From Bizionia sp. (GTDB lineage Bacteria; Bacteroidota; Bacteroidia; Flavobacteriales; Flavobacteriaceae), in the NCBI GenBank assembly GCA_020631395.1, contig JAHDHI010000017.1, positions 1-64,000 of the forward strand: a stretch of DNA of 64,000 nt. Direction: 5' to 3'. The position numbers were made by a program, and so were the translations under genes. Within the stretch, counting starts at the first letter, position 1. Every line of letters starts with the position of its first letter. Below, one piece after another: positions 22,801 through 32,015 of this stretch. Under the pieces are notes generated by a model. That model was not told the DNA's origin. It worked only from the letters and a program-made list of their open reading frames with translations, and did no database searches.

Positions 22801-25800
22801 TGTCTTCCAAAATACCATCCTGCCTTCGAAATTGGATTCACTGGCTTGTTCCCCAACACACCTCCTTCTATATCCGTCATTTTCATAGGGATGGCAGCAT
22901 AGATACTTTCGTTATCCGCTTTGAATACATTTACCGATTTGTTTTCAGAAACTTCAAAATAACCTGTGACATAATCATAATCCTTGCTACTAGTGGACAA
23001 TGCACCGGCTTTTGTCATATTCATCAAAAACCTGAAATAGATTGGTTTCTTTTCGATACCTCTTAGATACTTGGAATTAAAATCGAGACTCACATCCGTT
23101 TCGTTCGGTAGTTTTACATACAAGTAATCGGCATCGCCATCGAATACATTGAGTACTCCGGATTTATAGAGTTTTTGGTTCCCTTCTGGATCACCAGGAC
23201 TTGGCTTTTCTCCAGCTCCCACGACCTTGAACATTTGCATGGCATCTCGATCTTGAACATATTGGTAATCATCGCTTTCATAAGTCATGTCTATCTTTCC
23301 TCCCGATGGCAAATCTATGGAAGTCAAGGACCAAGCCGAAGCATATTGGTCCTGCAACACTCTATCTCCTTGCTGTACAAATGGAAACTCTGGTGCTGTG
23401 ATTGGATCTTGTGTATTGCAACCTCCATCTATGTTAGGCTTGTAATTGCCCCATACGTCATATGATTTCAAATTGTAATCTGGATTGAACCCATCGTAGT
23501 GGAATTCATATGGTGTATACTTACCCATTTTTGAATCCCTATATGTAAAATACACTTTTTTCAACGTAAGCTTTCCTTTGTCATTGCTCAATTCATTTTC
23601 ACTCGGAGTTCCTCCATGATTGTTTTCCACATTCTTACATTGTGAGTAGTCGTATATGAAATGTGCCGTCTTTATTGTACTTATAGGTAGGTCATTGCTC
23701 GCATCATCGTCCAATATATTGGCCTTCAACGCCTCTGGTTTGGAGTACAACCTAATCTTGTCTATTTTATACATTTGTTGACTTCCTGAGGATGGAACAC
23801 CTCCATTCTCTCCATTGGCTCCCCTGGCATCCTTACGTGGCGAAAGATCGAAAATTGCCACATGGGTCTTGGTCACGATCTTGTCGATGTACTTGATTTC
23901 CTTTTCCCCATAGATGTAACTCCCCTTCTGATCGGACCTATTGGTATTGAGTCCGGCATTGTAGGATGCTTCCCTTGTTGTCTTGCTATATGGAATTCTC
24001 CATTTGTAACTATCCTCCTTGTTGGTATATACAAAATTGGTATATGCACCCAAATCGTCATCGGTTGGTCCATTTCCTGTCAAATCCTCGTAATCCGAAG
24101 ACAACACCGTGGATAACAAATAGGTATGCGCATAGGCTGGTGTATGCACCGCATTGAAGAAGTGATCTATTCCTGCCTTGTTCCCTCTTGTATTTTCGTT
24201 ACCTCCATATCTGACTGTTCCTGCTGCACAATTGTAAGTATCGCTATCTGTAGTAAACGTCACCTCCTTCTTCAAGTTGTTGTAGGCTGCTTCTCCAAAC
24301 ACATATGTGGAACCATCTGCATTTTGAACTCTTACCTCTGCTGTATGATGAGGCTTTGCATTATTGTTTATTCTCGTTTCCGCATAGTCTTTGTTATAAA
24401 AACTCGTTAGTTCCTTGGAACTTATCTTTTGTATGTTCTGATTGCGGACATCTCTTGATTCTCTCTTGAATTTTGTGTCGAATGCTGGTAGACTTCTATA
24501 CTCAGGAATATCATTTCCATTGTATTCCTTGATTCTAAAACGATTCTCCGCTTGCTTGTCAAAACTCTTCTTGCTCCCTCCAATCTCCAAGGCTACAGGA
24601 GCATAGCCTCCTAGATCCTCAAATAGCTTTTGATCTTGGTCTACTCTTGGTTCTCCGATGTATTTCAAGTAAACCGATTCATAATCCAGTTTATCATCCA
24701 CATCTTCTCTTTCTTGCTTGAAATGTTGTAGAGCTTTGGTATCCCATATGCCCGTATGACTTTCCGAAGGTGCATCTGTTAAATTGACTCCCACATGAAA
24801 ACCAGATCCTGGCTCAATCTCCAGCCCCAAGCTGAAACTAGCGCTCTCGTCTTGAACGAATTGATCATTGATTTGACCAACCTGACTACGAAATGGCCTG
24901 AACATCCCCCCAGCGCCTTGACCTTGTACCGTATACAAATCATATGTATAACTTGCTGTAGGCAATACCAATGTAGACTTGCTAATCAATCCATCTTTTT
25001 CCCTATTGTAATCCAACACATCATTAGTTGAAGCAAATCCAGTATACTCATAACCATAGGCTTTTTCTGTTTTAATCGGATTTTTGATTTTCTGTACTGC
25101 CCCCATTGCGGAAACTTCCAATTCTCCATCCAAGCCCCAAACATCAGCTCCCAAGGACAGAGCAACCGTACCATTGATGTCTGTAAAAGCAGTTCTCTTA
25201 CGGGGTGTAAACGTTATATTCTCAAAAGAAGAAAAAGAACCAGATCCACTCCCTACTCCTGTAGCGGCCATAGCATAATTAGCCCATGAATCATTTGAAG
25301 AGTAACTAACTCCTGCATTAATATTATAGGACAATCCTCTATTTGAATTGTATGAGATTCCGGCATTCAATGATCCACTGACTGCTCCGTCTTTCGTTCT
25401 ATCAGATTGAAATTTCCCACTTATGTTTGGTGATATCGTTGCTCCTTCCGTAGCAGAAGTCTCCACTTGCATACCCACGGAAACATTTTCTGACAATCCA
25501 AAGGACAAGCCATAAGAAGGCTTGAAGGACAAGCCTGAATAATTGTTGTATTTTAAATCTACACCCACAGTAACATTTACTCCATCTGGAGTTTCTATTC
25601 CAAAGATTTGAGGATCCAAGCCTGCATGTACTCCTACGGTTACATTGTCACGCATATTGTCTTCATATATCATTTCATCCCCTTTGAAATCATCTGGTAT
25701 GCCTCTCACTTGCCTGCTGATCTGTCCAACATTGAGGTTCCATCCCAAACCTACCCAAGACGCTTCTTGATCCATGGTAACTCCAGAGTCATAAGCCAAG

Positions 25801-26033
25801 TTCAATGGATAACCTCCTACGTCCATTACTGGAATGTTATAATTGAAATTACCAGACGATAGATTTACCATATCCGAAGTCCCTATTGGGGTAAAAGAAT
25901 TGAATTCCGGCTGTGATGGGCCACTGGTCAATGCCCACAGCTGTGTCGGTTGCGTCATTTGAAGCAACAACTGAATTGCCAAATAACAAGCTATTACTTT
26001 TGTTGCCTTGCTTTTTCTTATCGTATTTATCAT
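19824..26033 (-). CDS. SpvB/TcB-like giant secreted protein
   Basis: A 2069-residue protein with a signal-like N-terminus (basic start, hydrophobic core ending near QLWAL). The segment that follows (FTPIGTSDMVNLSSGNFNYN, DSGVTMDQEASWVGLGWNL) is characteristic of large Bacteroidota proteins encoded next to Rhs genes. It resembles the SpvB-type N-terminus of TcB toxin components. A thrombospondin-3-like calcium segment (about residues 1894-1924, DYDGDGIGDVCDDD) lies near the C-terminus and is followed by a beta-rich end. In Tc toxins, TcB and TcC form a shell around the toxin. Here the SpvB part and the Rhs part are on separate genes with an LRR protein between them. It is transcribed ahead of those genes in the same operon. 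Confidence 0.8.
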   Translation of the reverse strand: MINTIRKSKATKVIACYLAIQLLLQMTQPTQLWALTSGPSQPEFNSFTPIGTSDMVNLSSGNFNYNIPVMDVGGYPLNLAYDSGVTMDQEASWVGLGWNLNVGQISRQVRGIPDDFKGDEMIYEDNMRDNVTVGVHAGLDPQIFGIETPDGVNVTVGVDLKYNNYSGLSFKPSYGLSFGLSENVSVGMQVETSATEGATISPNISGKFQSDRTKDGAVSGSLNAGISYNSNRGLSYNINAGVSYSSNDSWANYAMAATGVGSGSGSFSSFENITFTPRKRTAFTDINGTVALSLGADVWGLDGELEVSAMGAVQKIKNPIKTEKAYGYEYTGFASTNDVLDYNREKDGLISKSTLVLPTASYTYDLYTVQGQGAGGMFRPFRSQVGQINDQFVQDESASFSLGLEIEPGSGFHVGVNLTDAPSESHTGIWDTKALQHFKQEREDVDDKLDYESVYLKYIGEPRVDQDQKLFEDLGGYAPVALEIGGSKKSFDKQAENRFRIKEYNGNDIPEYRSLPAFDTKFKRESRDVRNQNIQKISSKELTSFYNKDYAETRINNNAKPHHTAEVRVQNADGSTYVFGEAAYNNLKKEVTFTTDSDTYNCAAGTVRYGGNENTRGNKAGIDHFFNAVHTPAYAHTYLLSTVLSSDYEDLTGNGPTDDDLGAYTNFVYTNKEDSYKWRIPYSKTTREASYNAGLNTNRSDQKGSYIYGEKEIKYIDKIVTKTHVAIFDLSPRKDARGANGENGGVPSSGSQQMYKIDKIRLYSKPEALKANILDDDASNDLPISTIKTAHFIYDYSQCKNVENNHGGTPSENELSNDKGKLTLKKVYFTYRDSKMGKYTPYEFHYDGFNPDYNLKSYDVWGNYKPNIDGGCNTQDPITAPEFPFVQQGDRVLQDQYASAWSLTSIDLPSGGKIDMTYESDDYQYVQDRDAMQMFKVVGAGEKPSPGDPEGNQKLYKSGVLNVFDGDADYLYVKLPNETDVSLDFNSKYLRGIEKKPIYFRFLMNMTKAGALSTSSKDYDYVTGYFEVSENKSVNVFKADNESIYAAIPMKMTDIEGGVLGNKPVNPISKAGWYFGRQYMNGLVYGINSDYRTENIQTIAKKVISSFAAIKDIFTGPNAKLRSNQYLCAQRFIPQKSWIRLSTPKKYKLGGGVRVKKLVMKDQWNKMVDPAIADDDKKYSKEYGQTYDYTLSDGGSSGVATYEPNQSKENPFVEPFYNKGERLIAPREVSYVEKPFGEAFFPGATVTYSKVTVSNLEREDITKHATGKVVSEFFTSKDYPTKVDYTDIDSPDNYATNQNEFLQNLIKGLFGQPVETKNEYALSQGFMVHTNDMNGKMRFQKVYAENQDKPLSSVEYRYSTSVEDVTRLDNTLPVVNKDGVVEKKQIGVDYDVVTDFRESYSKSQTKGYKGNLVVLFIGPFPVPVPLIVPSSTKIENVAHSAITTKVIHTTAVMKEKIATDLGSRVSTINEAWDAETGQVLLTRTVNEFDDEYFNFSFPAYWTYDKMGQASKNIGITGVLKSETGGYYNLSGGNTSDYFVLGDEIIGTYGDETERLWVVGFNDAGTALLLMNRFGQVVNRSASDADNALEVDGDIQFKIVRSGYRNQQMANMASITMMKNPIRNAQGDLVPLGTNNFMQSAGTPNAQSLRIVNASAVGYTDFWNCQCERGLPSLPFVTPTSSDLADLAIEDYKFNPYLFNAHGEWRAEKSYAYLTERSAVTQGGNGKVNNRKEGYFKEFTPYYTFEEGKWDANEVNTNKWTSASEVTQYSPYGAEVENKDALNRYSSAQYGYNMTLPTAVASNSRYRYMGADNFEDYEYSSSVDLRYFDYLNEEEVPEEHFNFKKAANDDGSDTGVMVSDEFSHTGMTSLLIPKNDDAVLRRPLKGELPQDLDYDDDGRADVSDNCPYTKNYNQRDYDGDGIGDVCDDDAVPTITSIVTKPQETYRIKRSFFTIEGKPNDVVRYKTYVSKTLRRGQELFVNGVMVADKEIGSVQLDVTGKARMEFVVKANRPKKRKQRGRTLGHFVLLNKNSNIPVSGVEIRLCPDAGKKKDSHNGDTGYGPWNCDTIEN

Positions 26034-26046
26034 ATCACTTGTTGTG

Positions 26047-26292
26047 TTATAATTGTATAGGTATTATATATTTATCAAAGTTGTTTCGTCTACCCATCAA
26101 ATTGAATGCAATAGTCCCCATGGCAAGACATTCTGAAATGCTTCCAATCGCCCAATGGGTCTTCTTTCTTTTTAAATGGATTTTGTTTTTTTCTTTTAGG
26201 GAAAGGAAGACAAACATTGAAAAAGGCAAATTGATCGTTAATGATTCGTATTTTCTTTCAAAATTGGTAGTGACACTTTTAATTGCCTTCAT
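26047..26292 (-). CDS. Possible small ORF between Skp-like and SpvB-like genes
   Basis: An 81-codon frame overlapping the end of the Skp-like gene by 14 bp and ending 13 bp before the SpvB-like start. The product is basic and has no recognisable domain, signal peptide or clear helix. The tight fit between two operon genes is the only positive argument. The alternative is a transcribed leader for the giant SpvB-like gene. I see no other start signal or promoter motif in this gap. Confidence 0.3.
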   Translation of the reverse strand: MKAIKSVTTNFERKYESLTINLPFSMFVFLSLKEKNKIHLKRKKTHWAIGSISECLAMGTIAFNLMGRRNNFDKYIIPIQL

Positions 26293-26797
26293 ATTTCTCG
26301 TTTGAGTAGATTAACACCTCAGCCGTAATATCAATTCCTTTTTGGGCATACATGACGTTTCCGTTCCCTTGAGTTCCCAGAACAACCTTATATTGTTTGG
26401 ACTCTCCATATTCCTTGATATACTGATTCAATCTACTCCAGACCTTTTGACTAAGGTCCTTTGAGAAATATTCATTCATTCTTTTTAATTCTTGATCTTC
26501 CGATCTCAATTGTAGTTCCAATGCCTTGGTTTTTTCATTATCATCTTGCTCCCTGAAAATGGAATAGATGTTATACAAGCTATCCCGTTTCCTTTTTTGA
26601 ATCTTGACTTTCACGTTATTGGATTCCCCCAAATCCTTGGACATGTTAAAACCATTAAACAACTTAACATTGTCCACAAAAGCGATGTCCTGTTCGGAAT
26701 TGAAAAATGTGAGAAAGGATAATAAAATGACGACTATAATCAATAGTGCATTAATGATCAACAACGAGAGAATGTACTTTTTCTTCAAGGGGTCCAA
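26279..26797 (-). CDS. Membrane-anchored OmpH/Skp-like protein
   Basis: A 172-residue protein with one N-terminal transmembrane segment (about residues 9-31, LLIINALLIIVVILLSFL). A charged, helical middle (about 60-130) follows, and then an OmpH/Skp-type end in which YKVVLGTQGNGNVMYAQKG and DITAEVLIYSNEKY match the family's usual C-terminal strand pattern. Skp proteins hold unfolded outer-membrane proteins in the periplasm. This one appears tethered rather than free. It is the first gene of the operon that encodes three giant exported proteins, so a chaperone role in their passage is a reasonable inference. A candidate promoter lies just upstream. Confidence 0.7.
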   Translation of the reverse strand: MDPLKKKYILSLLIINALLIIVVILLSFLTFFNSEQDIAFVDNVKLFNGFNMSKDLGESNNVKVKIQKRKRDSLYNIYSIFREQDDNEKTKALELQLRSEDQELKRMNEYFSKDLSQKVWSRLNQYIKEYGESKQYKVVLGTQGNGNVMYAQKGIDITAEVLIYSNEKYEGN

Positions 26798-26819
26798 AAT
26801 ATTGAATTAATTGAGCTTG

Positions 26820-26849
26820 CAAAGATAGTTTAAAAGCACGCTTCAACAA
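26820..26849 (-). promoter_or_regulatory. Candidate Bacteroidota promoter for the giant-protein operon
   Basis: On the minus strand, TATCTTTG (26820-26827) matches the TAnnTTTG -7 consensus. A TTGTTG motif (26844-26849) lies upstream with a 16-19 nt spacer, depending on which TTG is used as the -33 element. The predicted start of transcription is close to 26812, leaving a short leader before the Skp-like ATG at 26797. No other match to this consensus was seen in front of the following genes of the operon. Confidence 0.5.
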
Positions 26850-27060
26850 TGACATGATCATAAAATTGATGAATATTTAAAGTTTTAATAATTTAATATC
26901 AATGATGGATAATAAAAGTATTATTCACATACAAAATCCGCTCAAATATTTTTAAAAATTGCTTTAAATCTATTTTTTCACACCTCTTTTCCAATAAAAT
27001 TCTTTAAGACGATCTTTTTTAGTAGATTTAAAGTTTATATAAAAATCATCAATTATTCAA
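26850..27060. promoter_or_regulatory. Divergent intergenic region before tssH
   Basis: This AT-rich region separates the minus-strand Skp-like operon from the plus-strand tssH-tssB-tssC operon. It must hold the tssH promoter, but I found no clean TAnnTTTG box for the plus strand. It shows no hairpin strong enough to call and no open frame. Confidence 0.4.
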
Positions 27061-29541
27061 ATGACAGATAATACCATATTATCCAACAAATTAATAGAAA
27101 CCATACATATTTCTCAAGCCATTGCCAAAGAGTATTCTCATTCAGAATACTCATCGGCACATTTGCTAAAAGCACTGATGCACAGAGATATAGGATTGTT
27201 GAAATACTTAGAAAGCATAGATCAAGATCCCTATTACATTGAAGAATGGGCAGAAGTTAGGTTGGAAAGTTTACCCAAGACGTCAAAAATTCCAGAAACC
27301 CCAAAAGAAGACAGCACCATAGAAGCTGTATTCTATGAAGCTGACAACATCAAGCTAAAGATTGGTGCAGAAAACATCGATGAACATTGCGTTTTAATTG
27401 CCTTGTGTACTCCTGGAGTAGGATTCTCTTTCGAACAATTGAAGACGCTACCCATTACTCCTGCCGAAATCATCGACAACTTGGCTTCAAACACCAATAG
27501 TGCAGTTCCCAGCAATGGTAGTTCCACAAACAACAAAACAACAAACAACGGGAATGCAGGTACAAGTTCCGTATTGAAAAAATACTGCGTAGACAAAACC
27601 ACATCTGCCAAGAATGACGAATTAGAAAAAATTTCCGGTCGTGATTCTGAGATCAAAATGATTACAGAGATTTTAGGACGACGATCCAAACCCAATGTTT
27701 TGGTGTTGGGGGATCCTGGTGTTGGAAAAACGGTACTTTTAAACGGCTTAACTTATGCCACTCTCAATGAATCCATTCCCGATCATTTAAAAAATGCTTG
27801 TGTCTTTGAATTGGATTTCATCAATTTAGTCTCTGGTGCTGGCTATAAAGGAGAAATTGAAGACCGTCTTAAAAAAGTGATTGAAGCCATTAAGACTTTT
27901 GACAACCCAATACTTTTAATAGATGAATTGAATAACCTAACCGATAAGAACTCTGGTAACCAAGGCCTTTCCAACATTTTAAAATCAGAATTGACCAAAG
28001 GAGATCTTACCATAATAAGTACAGCGACCAATGATGCCTTTAGAAAGCACATAGAAACAGATGAAGGCTTGTCCAGGCAATTCGAAACCTTGCGATTGGA
28101 AGAGCCTAGTGAAGAAGATGCCTTGCGAATGATCAACGACACCATCTCCTATTATACGGAGCATCACAAATTGGATATTGACAAGGAAGGCATAAAAGAA
28201 GCCATAAAATTGGCAAAGCGTTATAACAAAGAACGAAGTTTGCCCGATTCTGCCATAGATTTAATAGACAGAACAATGTCTGCCACCAAGTTTATGATTC
28301 AAACATCTCAAGCAGAGATCGTTTCTCTAAAAAAACTATTGGATGACTTGAAAAAAGATAAGACAAGTGATGATGAATTGCTTGTTGAGCAATCATGGCT
28401 CTATGCTCAAATGAAGAATAAATTGAGTTATTTGTTATTCACAGAATTAGGGGATGATTTAATCTATAAAAATGTAAAAGTCCCTAAAGAAGGTTTTAAA
28501 ATACTAGAAACCATATTGGATAAACTCGGTGAAATAGCCGGTAGAGAAAAAACCAGCATTACCAAACATGACATTACGTCCACAATAGCAAATAAGACAG
28601 GGATTCCCACGGGAAAGCTTCAATCTGACGAAAAAGAGCGATTGCTCAATATGGAAGATCAATTGAGAAAAAGGGTAATAGGCCAAGATCATGCCATAAA
28701 GGTGATAACCGAGGCTGTATTGGAATCTCGATCCGGATTGAGCAAACCAGGCTTGCCGACTGGTTCATTCTTTTTTTCCGGACCAACTGGAACTGGAAAG
28801 ACGGAACTTGCCAAAGCTTTAGCCGAATTTTTGTTCCAAACGGAAACCTCGATCATACGATTTGACATGTCCGAGTTCAAAGAGGAACACTCCGCTGCAC
28901 TTTTATACGGTGCTCCTCCGGGCTACGTAGGATATGAAGAAGGGGGCTTGTTGGTAAATAAAATTAGGCAGAAACCATACTCCATTGTTCTTTTCGATGA
29001 AATTGAAAAGGCACACCCATCGGTTTTCGATATTTTCTTGCAAATTTTAGACGAGGGAAAACTGCATGACAGATTGGGTAAAGAAGGTGATTTTTCCAAT
29101 GCCGTAATATTATTTACTTCAAATATAGGTAGTGATCACATCGTCAATTCTTTCGGCGAAGGCATCATTCCCAAATCCAGTGACTTGTTGGAAATGATGG
29201 GAAACCACTTTAGACCAGAATTTTTGGGAAGATTGACCGAAATCATTCCTTTTTCCCCCATCACGGAGGACAATGTTGCCAAAATATTCAAAATCCAATT
29301 AAAGGACTTGTTAAAGGCCCTAGAGAAACAAGGCATTAGCTTGGAACTTTCCGAAAAAGCCATTGCCGTTTTGGCAAAAAAAGGGTTCACTCCAAAATAT
29401 GGTGCCAGACCTTTGCGTGGAGTCATTAGAAACGATTTGAGATCTCCGTTGTCAAAACTCATTATATCCGGAAAAATAGAAAAGGGCACAAAAATTATTC
29501 TGGACGTCGATAAAAACAACCACTTGAAGTGGAAATATTAG
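27061..29541 (+). CDS. tssH: TssH/ClpV-type AAA+ ATPase of T6SS
   Basis: An 826-residue Clp/Hsp100 protein. It has an N-terminal Clp-repeat domain (about 1-145), a linker rich in Asn and Ser, a first AAA+ domain with Walker A GDPGVGKT (about residue 217) and Walker B ILLIDE, and a short middle domain. The second AAA+ domain has GPTGTGKT (about 574), Walker B IVLFDEIEKAH (about 641) and a C-terminal D2-small domain. ClpV unfolds contracted sheath so that its subunits can be reused. A general ClpB chaperone is the alternative. Placement directly ahead of the sheath genes tssB and tssC, and the divergent N-terminal domain, favour the T6SS role. The start ATG is the first in frame and sits after an AT-rich leader. 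Confidence 0.93.
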   Translation: MTDNTILSNKLIETIHISQAIAKEYSHSEYSSAHLLKALMHRDIGLLKYLESIDQDPYYIEEWAEVRLESLPKTSKIPETPKEDSTIEAVFYEADNIKLKIGAENIDEHCVLIALCTPGVGFSFEQLKTLPITPAEIIDNLASNTNSAVPSNGSSTNNKTTNNGNAGTSSVLKKYCVDKTTSAKNDELEKISGRDSEIKMITEILGRRSKPNVLVLGDPGVGKTVLLNGLTYATLNESIPDHLKNACVFELDFINLVSGAGYKGEIEDRLKKVIEAIKTFDNPILLIDELNNLTDKNSGNQGLSNILKSELTKGDLTIISTATNDAFRKHIETDEGLSRQFETLRLEEPSEEDALRMINDTISYYTEHHKLDIDKEGIKEAIKLAKRYNKERSLPDSAIDLIDRTMSATKFMIQTSQAEIVSLKKLLDDLKKDKTSDDELLVEQSWLYAQMKNKLSYLLFTELGDDLIYKNVKVPKEGFKILETILDKLGEIAGREKTSITKHDITSTIANKTGIPTGKLQSDEKERLLNMEDQLRKRVIGQDHAIKVITEAVLESRSGLSKPGLPTGSFFFSGPTGTGKTELAKALAEFLFQTETSIIRFDMSEFKEEHSAALLYGAPPGYVGYEEGGLLVNKIRQKPYSIVLFDEIEKAHPSVFDIFLQILDEGKLHDRLGKEGDFSNAVILFTSNIGSDHIVNSFGEGIIPKSSDLLEMMGNHFRPEFLGRLTEIIPFSPITEDNVAKIFKIQLKDLLKALEKQGISLELSEKAIAVLAKKGFTPKYGARPLRGVIRNDLRSPLSKLIISGKIEKGTKIILDVDKNNHLKWKY

Positions 29542-29610
29542 TAATTATAATTTTTCATAGAAAAAAGTTTATATATTTATAAAAACATACAATTTAAACG
29601 GAGTATAGTT

Positions 29611-30060
29611 ATGAGTGATACATATGGAATAGGTGGAACCGAGGTACAAGGTGACGCAAATGAAGCTATTCAAGAAATCCCACAAAACAGAACATTATTA
29701 GTAGAAAAACTTACTGATAATCAACCCATAAAACCACAGATTACAAAGGGTTTAAAAACAGTAGAAGACGTCTTTGAGCATTTTAAACCAGAAGTAGATG
29801 TTGATTTCGAAGATGCTGATGGCGTAGGTAAAAAAGAGACATTGAGCTTTAGCAACCTTGGAGATTTTGGTTCGAAAGGAATCACTAGACAAAGTAAGTT
29901 CCTAAAAGACTTAAATACAGAAAAAGAACAATACGTAAAGATCATAAAACAGTTGAAATCGAATAAGATACTAAAGGCAGCCTTGACAGATCCTGAAGCC
30001 AAAGCAGCCTTGATGGAATCCATTCGAGCATTAATAACTGAAATAGAAGAAAAAAAATAA
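29611..30060 (+). CDS. tssB: T6SS sheath small subunit TssB (VipA)
   Basis: A 149-residue protein matching TssB. It has a conserved strand (NRTLLVEKLTDNQPIKPQIT), the acidic segment around HFKPEVDVDF, and a helical end (FLKDLNTEKEQYVKIIKQL). TssB pairs with TssC to build the contractile cytoplasmic sheath. It lies 69 bp after tssH and is separated from tssC by only 3 bp, so the sheath subunits are co-translated. The length is close to the usual ~150-170 residues. Confidence 0.95.
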   Translation: MSDTYGIGGTEVQGDANEAIQEIPQNRTLLVEKLTDNQPIKPQITKGLKTVEDVFEHFKPEVDVDFEDADGVGKKETLSFSNLGDFGSKGITRQSKFLKDLNTEKEQYVKIIKQLKSNKILKAALTDPEAKAALMESIRALITEIEEKK

Positions 30061-30063
30061 GTT

Positions 30064-31422
30064 ATGTCAGAATCATCTAAAAAAGCACAGCAATTCGCTC
30101 CTGTTGAAAACCCTGCCAAACATCTAAAAGACAATAGTGAAAAGCTTGCTAAATATGGCGGGTTTGATTTATTGGAAGCTTGTGTCGAAGGTGTACAAAA
30201 CATGAATCCTGAGCGTAAGGCCAGAAAAAGAATATTTTTAACTGAAAATTCTAAAAAAGAAGACAGAGAAACTCTAAAGAAAACTTTGGAGATATGGTCA
30301 GACGTATTATCTCAATCCGATAGCATAACAGATATGGTGGAGGAATCCGAGAAACGCTCAGAGAGTTCTCAACAATCATTGAAAAAGAACCTAGGAGCTG
30401 CCATCGAAGCTTCGAGAGAGCTCGAACGTTCATATCGTTCAGTGGCATTGTTCTACAAGAACACTGAATCCGACAAGTTAAAAAACATCTCCATCGTAAA
30501 CGCAGAATTGGAACAAGTCAAGGACTTGGACAACACTCGCTTTATCGATGCCATTGCAGATGAGTTGAAATCCACCTATGATCGTTTGGATCTAAGAGAG
30601 AATTACGGTTTGTTGGTTATTCCTGGATATCTAGGATCCAATAAAGTTGTAGAGAAATGGGCAAAAATCGCCTATGAAAACAAAGCGATGCTGGTTACTG
30701 ACTTTGAGCATCTAGACGAGCCAGACGATGTCATGGAAATGTTTGAAGCCGCAAACTTGACTGGAGGAGACAAATATCGTTCCAACGTGATCATGGCTTG
30801 TAATTGGCTAGTAGGAAGAGGCAAATTTGATGAAGTAGATGAAGAAGACGATTTATTCGTGCCTCCATCTGGAGCCTTGGCCGGTAAAATATACAATACT
30901 CTAATGTCTCAAGTAACTGCTGGTAAAAAACATGGTGGCATCAATGAAATTGATGGAGTAAGGTTTGATCTTAGAAAAAGTGAAATCGCACAACTTGAAA
31001 AATTGGGATTGGTACCAATGGTCAACGAATACGGCAAAGTCATGGCCTTTTCTGCCAAGACATTGTTCAATGGTGACAACCTAGGACTTCAAACCTATTC
31101 CGTTGTACGTGTATTCGATTATGTCACAAAAGTATTGATGGACTTCTTGAACCGTCGTGCCTTTGAGAATTTCAATGCAAAGACAAGAAAAGAATTGATG
31201 GGACAGATCGTTAAATTCTTGGATCAAATTACTGGTCCGGATAAATTGATTGAGGACTTTTCCATAAAAAGATTTGAACAAGATCCCAACCACAAAGATC
31301 GTGTGTACTTGGATGTGCATATGAAACCTTATTTCCCAGCCAAGAACTTCTTGATTAAAATGGATGGACAAAAAGGAGATGATGGCAATGAGTGGGATGC
31401 TGAATATGAACAACAAAAATAG
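30064..31422 (+). CDS. tssC: T6SS sheath large subunit TssC (VipB)
   Basis: A 452-residue TssC. Diagnostic parts are the segment YGLLVIPGYLGSNKVVEKWA, the LGLVPMVNEYGKVMAFSAKT block near residues 315-335 and the C-terminal handshake region (DRVYLDVHMKPYFPAKNFLI). TssC forms the body of the sheath with TssB and is the substrate of TssH. It is the last gene of the tssH-tssB-tssC unit and is followed by a bidirectional terminator. The length is normal and I see nothing missing. Confidence 0.95.
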   Translation: MSESSKKAQQFAPVENPAKHLKDNSEKLAKYGGFDLLEACVEGVQNMNPERKARKRIFLTENSKKEDRETLKKTLEIWSDVLSQSDSITDMVEESEKRSESSQQSLKKNLGAAIEASRELERSYRSVALFYKNTESDKLKNISIVNAELEQVKDLDNTRFIDAIADELKSTYDRLDLRENYGLLVIPGYLGSNKVVEKWAKIAYENKAMLVTDFEHLDEPDDVMEMFEAANLTGGDKYRSNVIMACNWLVGRGKFDEVDEEDDLFVPPSGALAGKIYNTLMSQVTAGKKHGGINEIDGVRFDLRKSEIAQLEKLGLVPMVNEYGKVMAFSAKTLFNGDNLGLQTYSVVRVFDYVTKVLMDFLNRRAFENFNAKTRKELMGQIVKFLDQITGPDKLIEDFSIKRFEQDPNHKDRVYLDVHMKPYFPAKNFLIKMDGQKGDDGNEWDAEYEQQK

Positions 31423-31444
31423 GAATTGATAACAACTACCTTAA

Positions 31445-31488
31445 AAACAAAAAAGGGATTTACCATATGGTAAATCCCTTTTTTGTTT
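31445..31488. terminator. 44-bp perfect palindrome, bidirectional terminator
   Basis: The sequence from 31445 to 31488 is a perfect palindrome centred on CCATATGG. It contains an A-run in the left arm and a T-run in the right arm. It lies between the convergent ends of tssC (plus) and tssO (minus), so one hairpin can end transcription in both directions. Confidence 0.85.
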
Positions 31489-31505
31489 CAGTTGAAAGAT
31501 TGCAA

Positions 31506-32015
31506 TTAATTTGAAGATCGTCTAGCGATGTCCAAATCGCGTTGTATTTCTTTGTAATCCTGCTTGCAATTGTCTAAAGCCTCTTTATATTCCTCTATAG
31601 TGCTTTCAGCATCCTTTAAATCTCTAAGTTTGTCCTTTGTTTCTTGTAGCTCTACATAAAGGTTTACAATGTGTGTATACATGTCATATCTGTAAGTAGA
31701 ATCCTTCGTCGGTATCTGTCCTTGTAAATCCACCAATTTCTTGCTTACCAATGAATTTTGATAAGAAATATTTTGCCCAGGAACGTCCAAGGAATCTATC
31801 ATACGTTTTACGTTGGTCATCTGCTTGGAAAAATCATCTTGAAAATTCATTTCCTTCTCTATGTTCTTTGCTTCATTCTTCAGCAAGGCATTTTCCTTGC
31901 TAGGCACTTTAAAATTAAAATACACAGCAGTGACAATTGTACCTACAGTCACTAAAAAAAGTAGTAAAAATTTCAAAAAACTGTTTCTTCTCTCTTTAGT
32001 ATTCTTAGGTTTCAT
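31506..32015 (-). CDS. tssO: T6SS-iii membrane complex protein TssO
   Basis: A 169-residue protein with a basic N-terminus, one transmembrane segment (about 14-33, FLLLFLVTVGTIVTAVYF) and a long periplasmic coiled coil (about 90-165). This matches TssO, one of the subunits that replace TssJ/L/M in the trans-envelope complex of Bacteroidota T6SS-iii. It is a single-gene unit facing tssC, apart from the other structural genes. A -7 box lies just upstream. The assignment rests on architecture, sequence resemblance and context. Confidence 0.85.
   Translation of the reverse strand: MKPKNTKERRNSFLKFLLLFLVTVGTIVTAVYFNFKVPSKENALLKNEAKNIEKEMNFQDDFSKQMTNVKRMIDSLDVPGQNISYQNSLVSKKLVDLQGQIPTKDSTYRYDMYTHIVNLYVELQETKDKLRDLKDAESTIEEYKEALDNCKQDYKEIQRDLDIARRSSN

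Noticed and set aside
27061..29541. tssH as a housekeeping ClpB
   Set aside because: It directly precedes tssB and tssC and has a diverged N-terminal domain and a short middle domain, which fits ClpV better.
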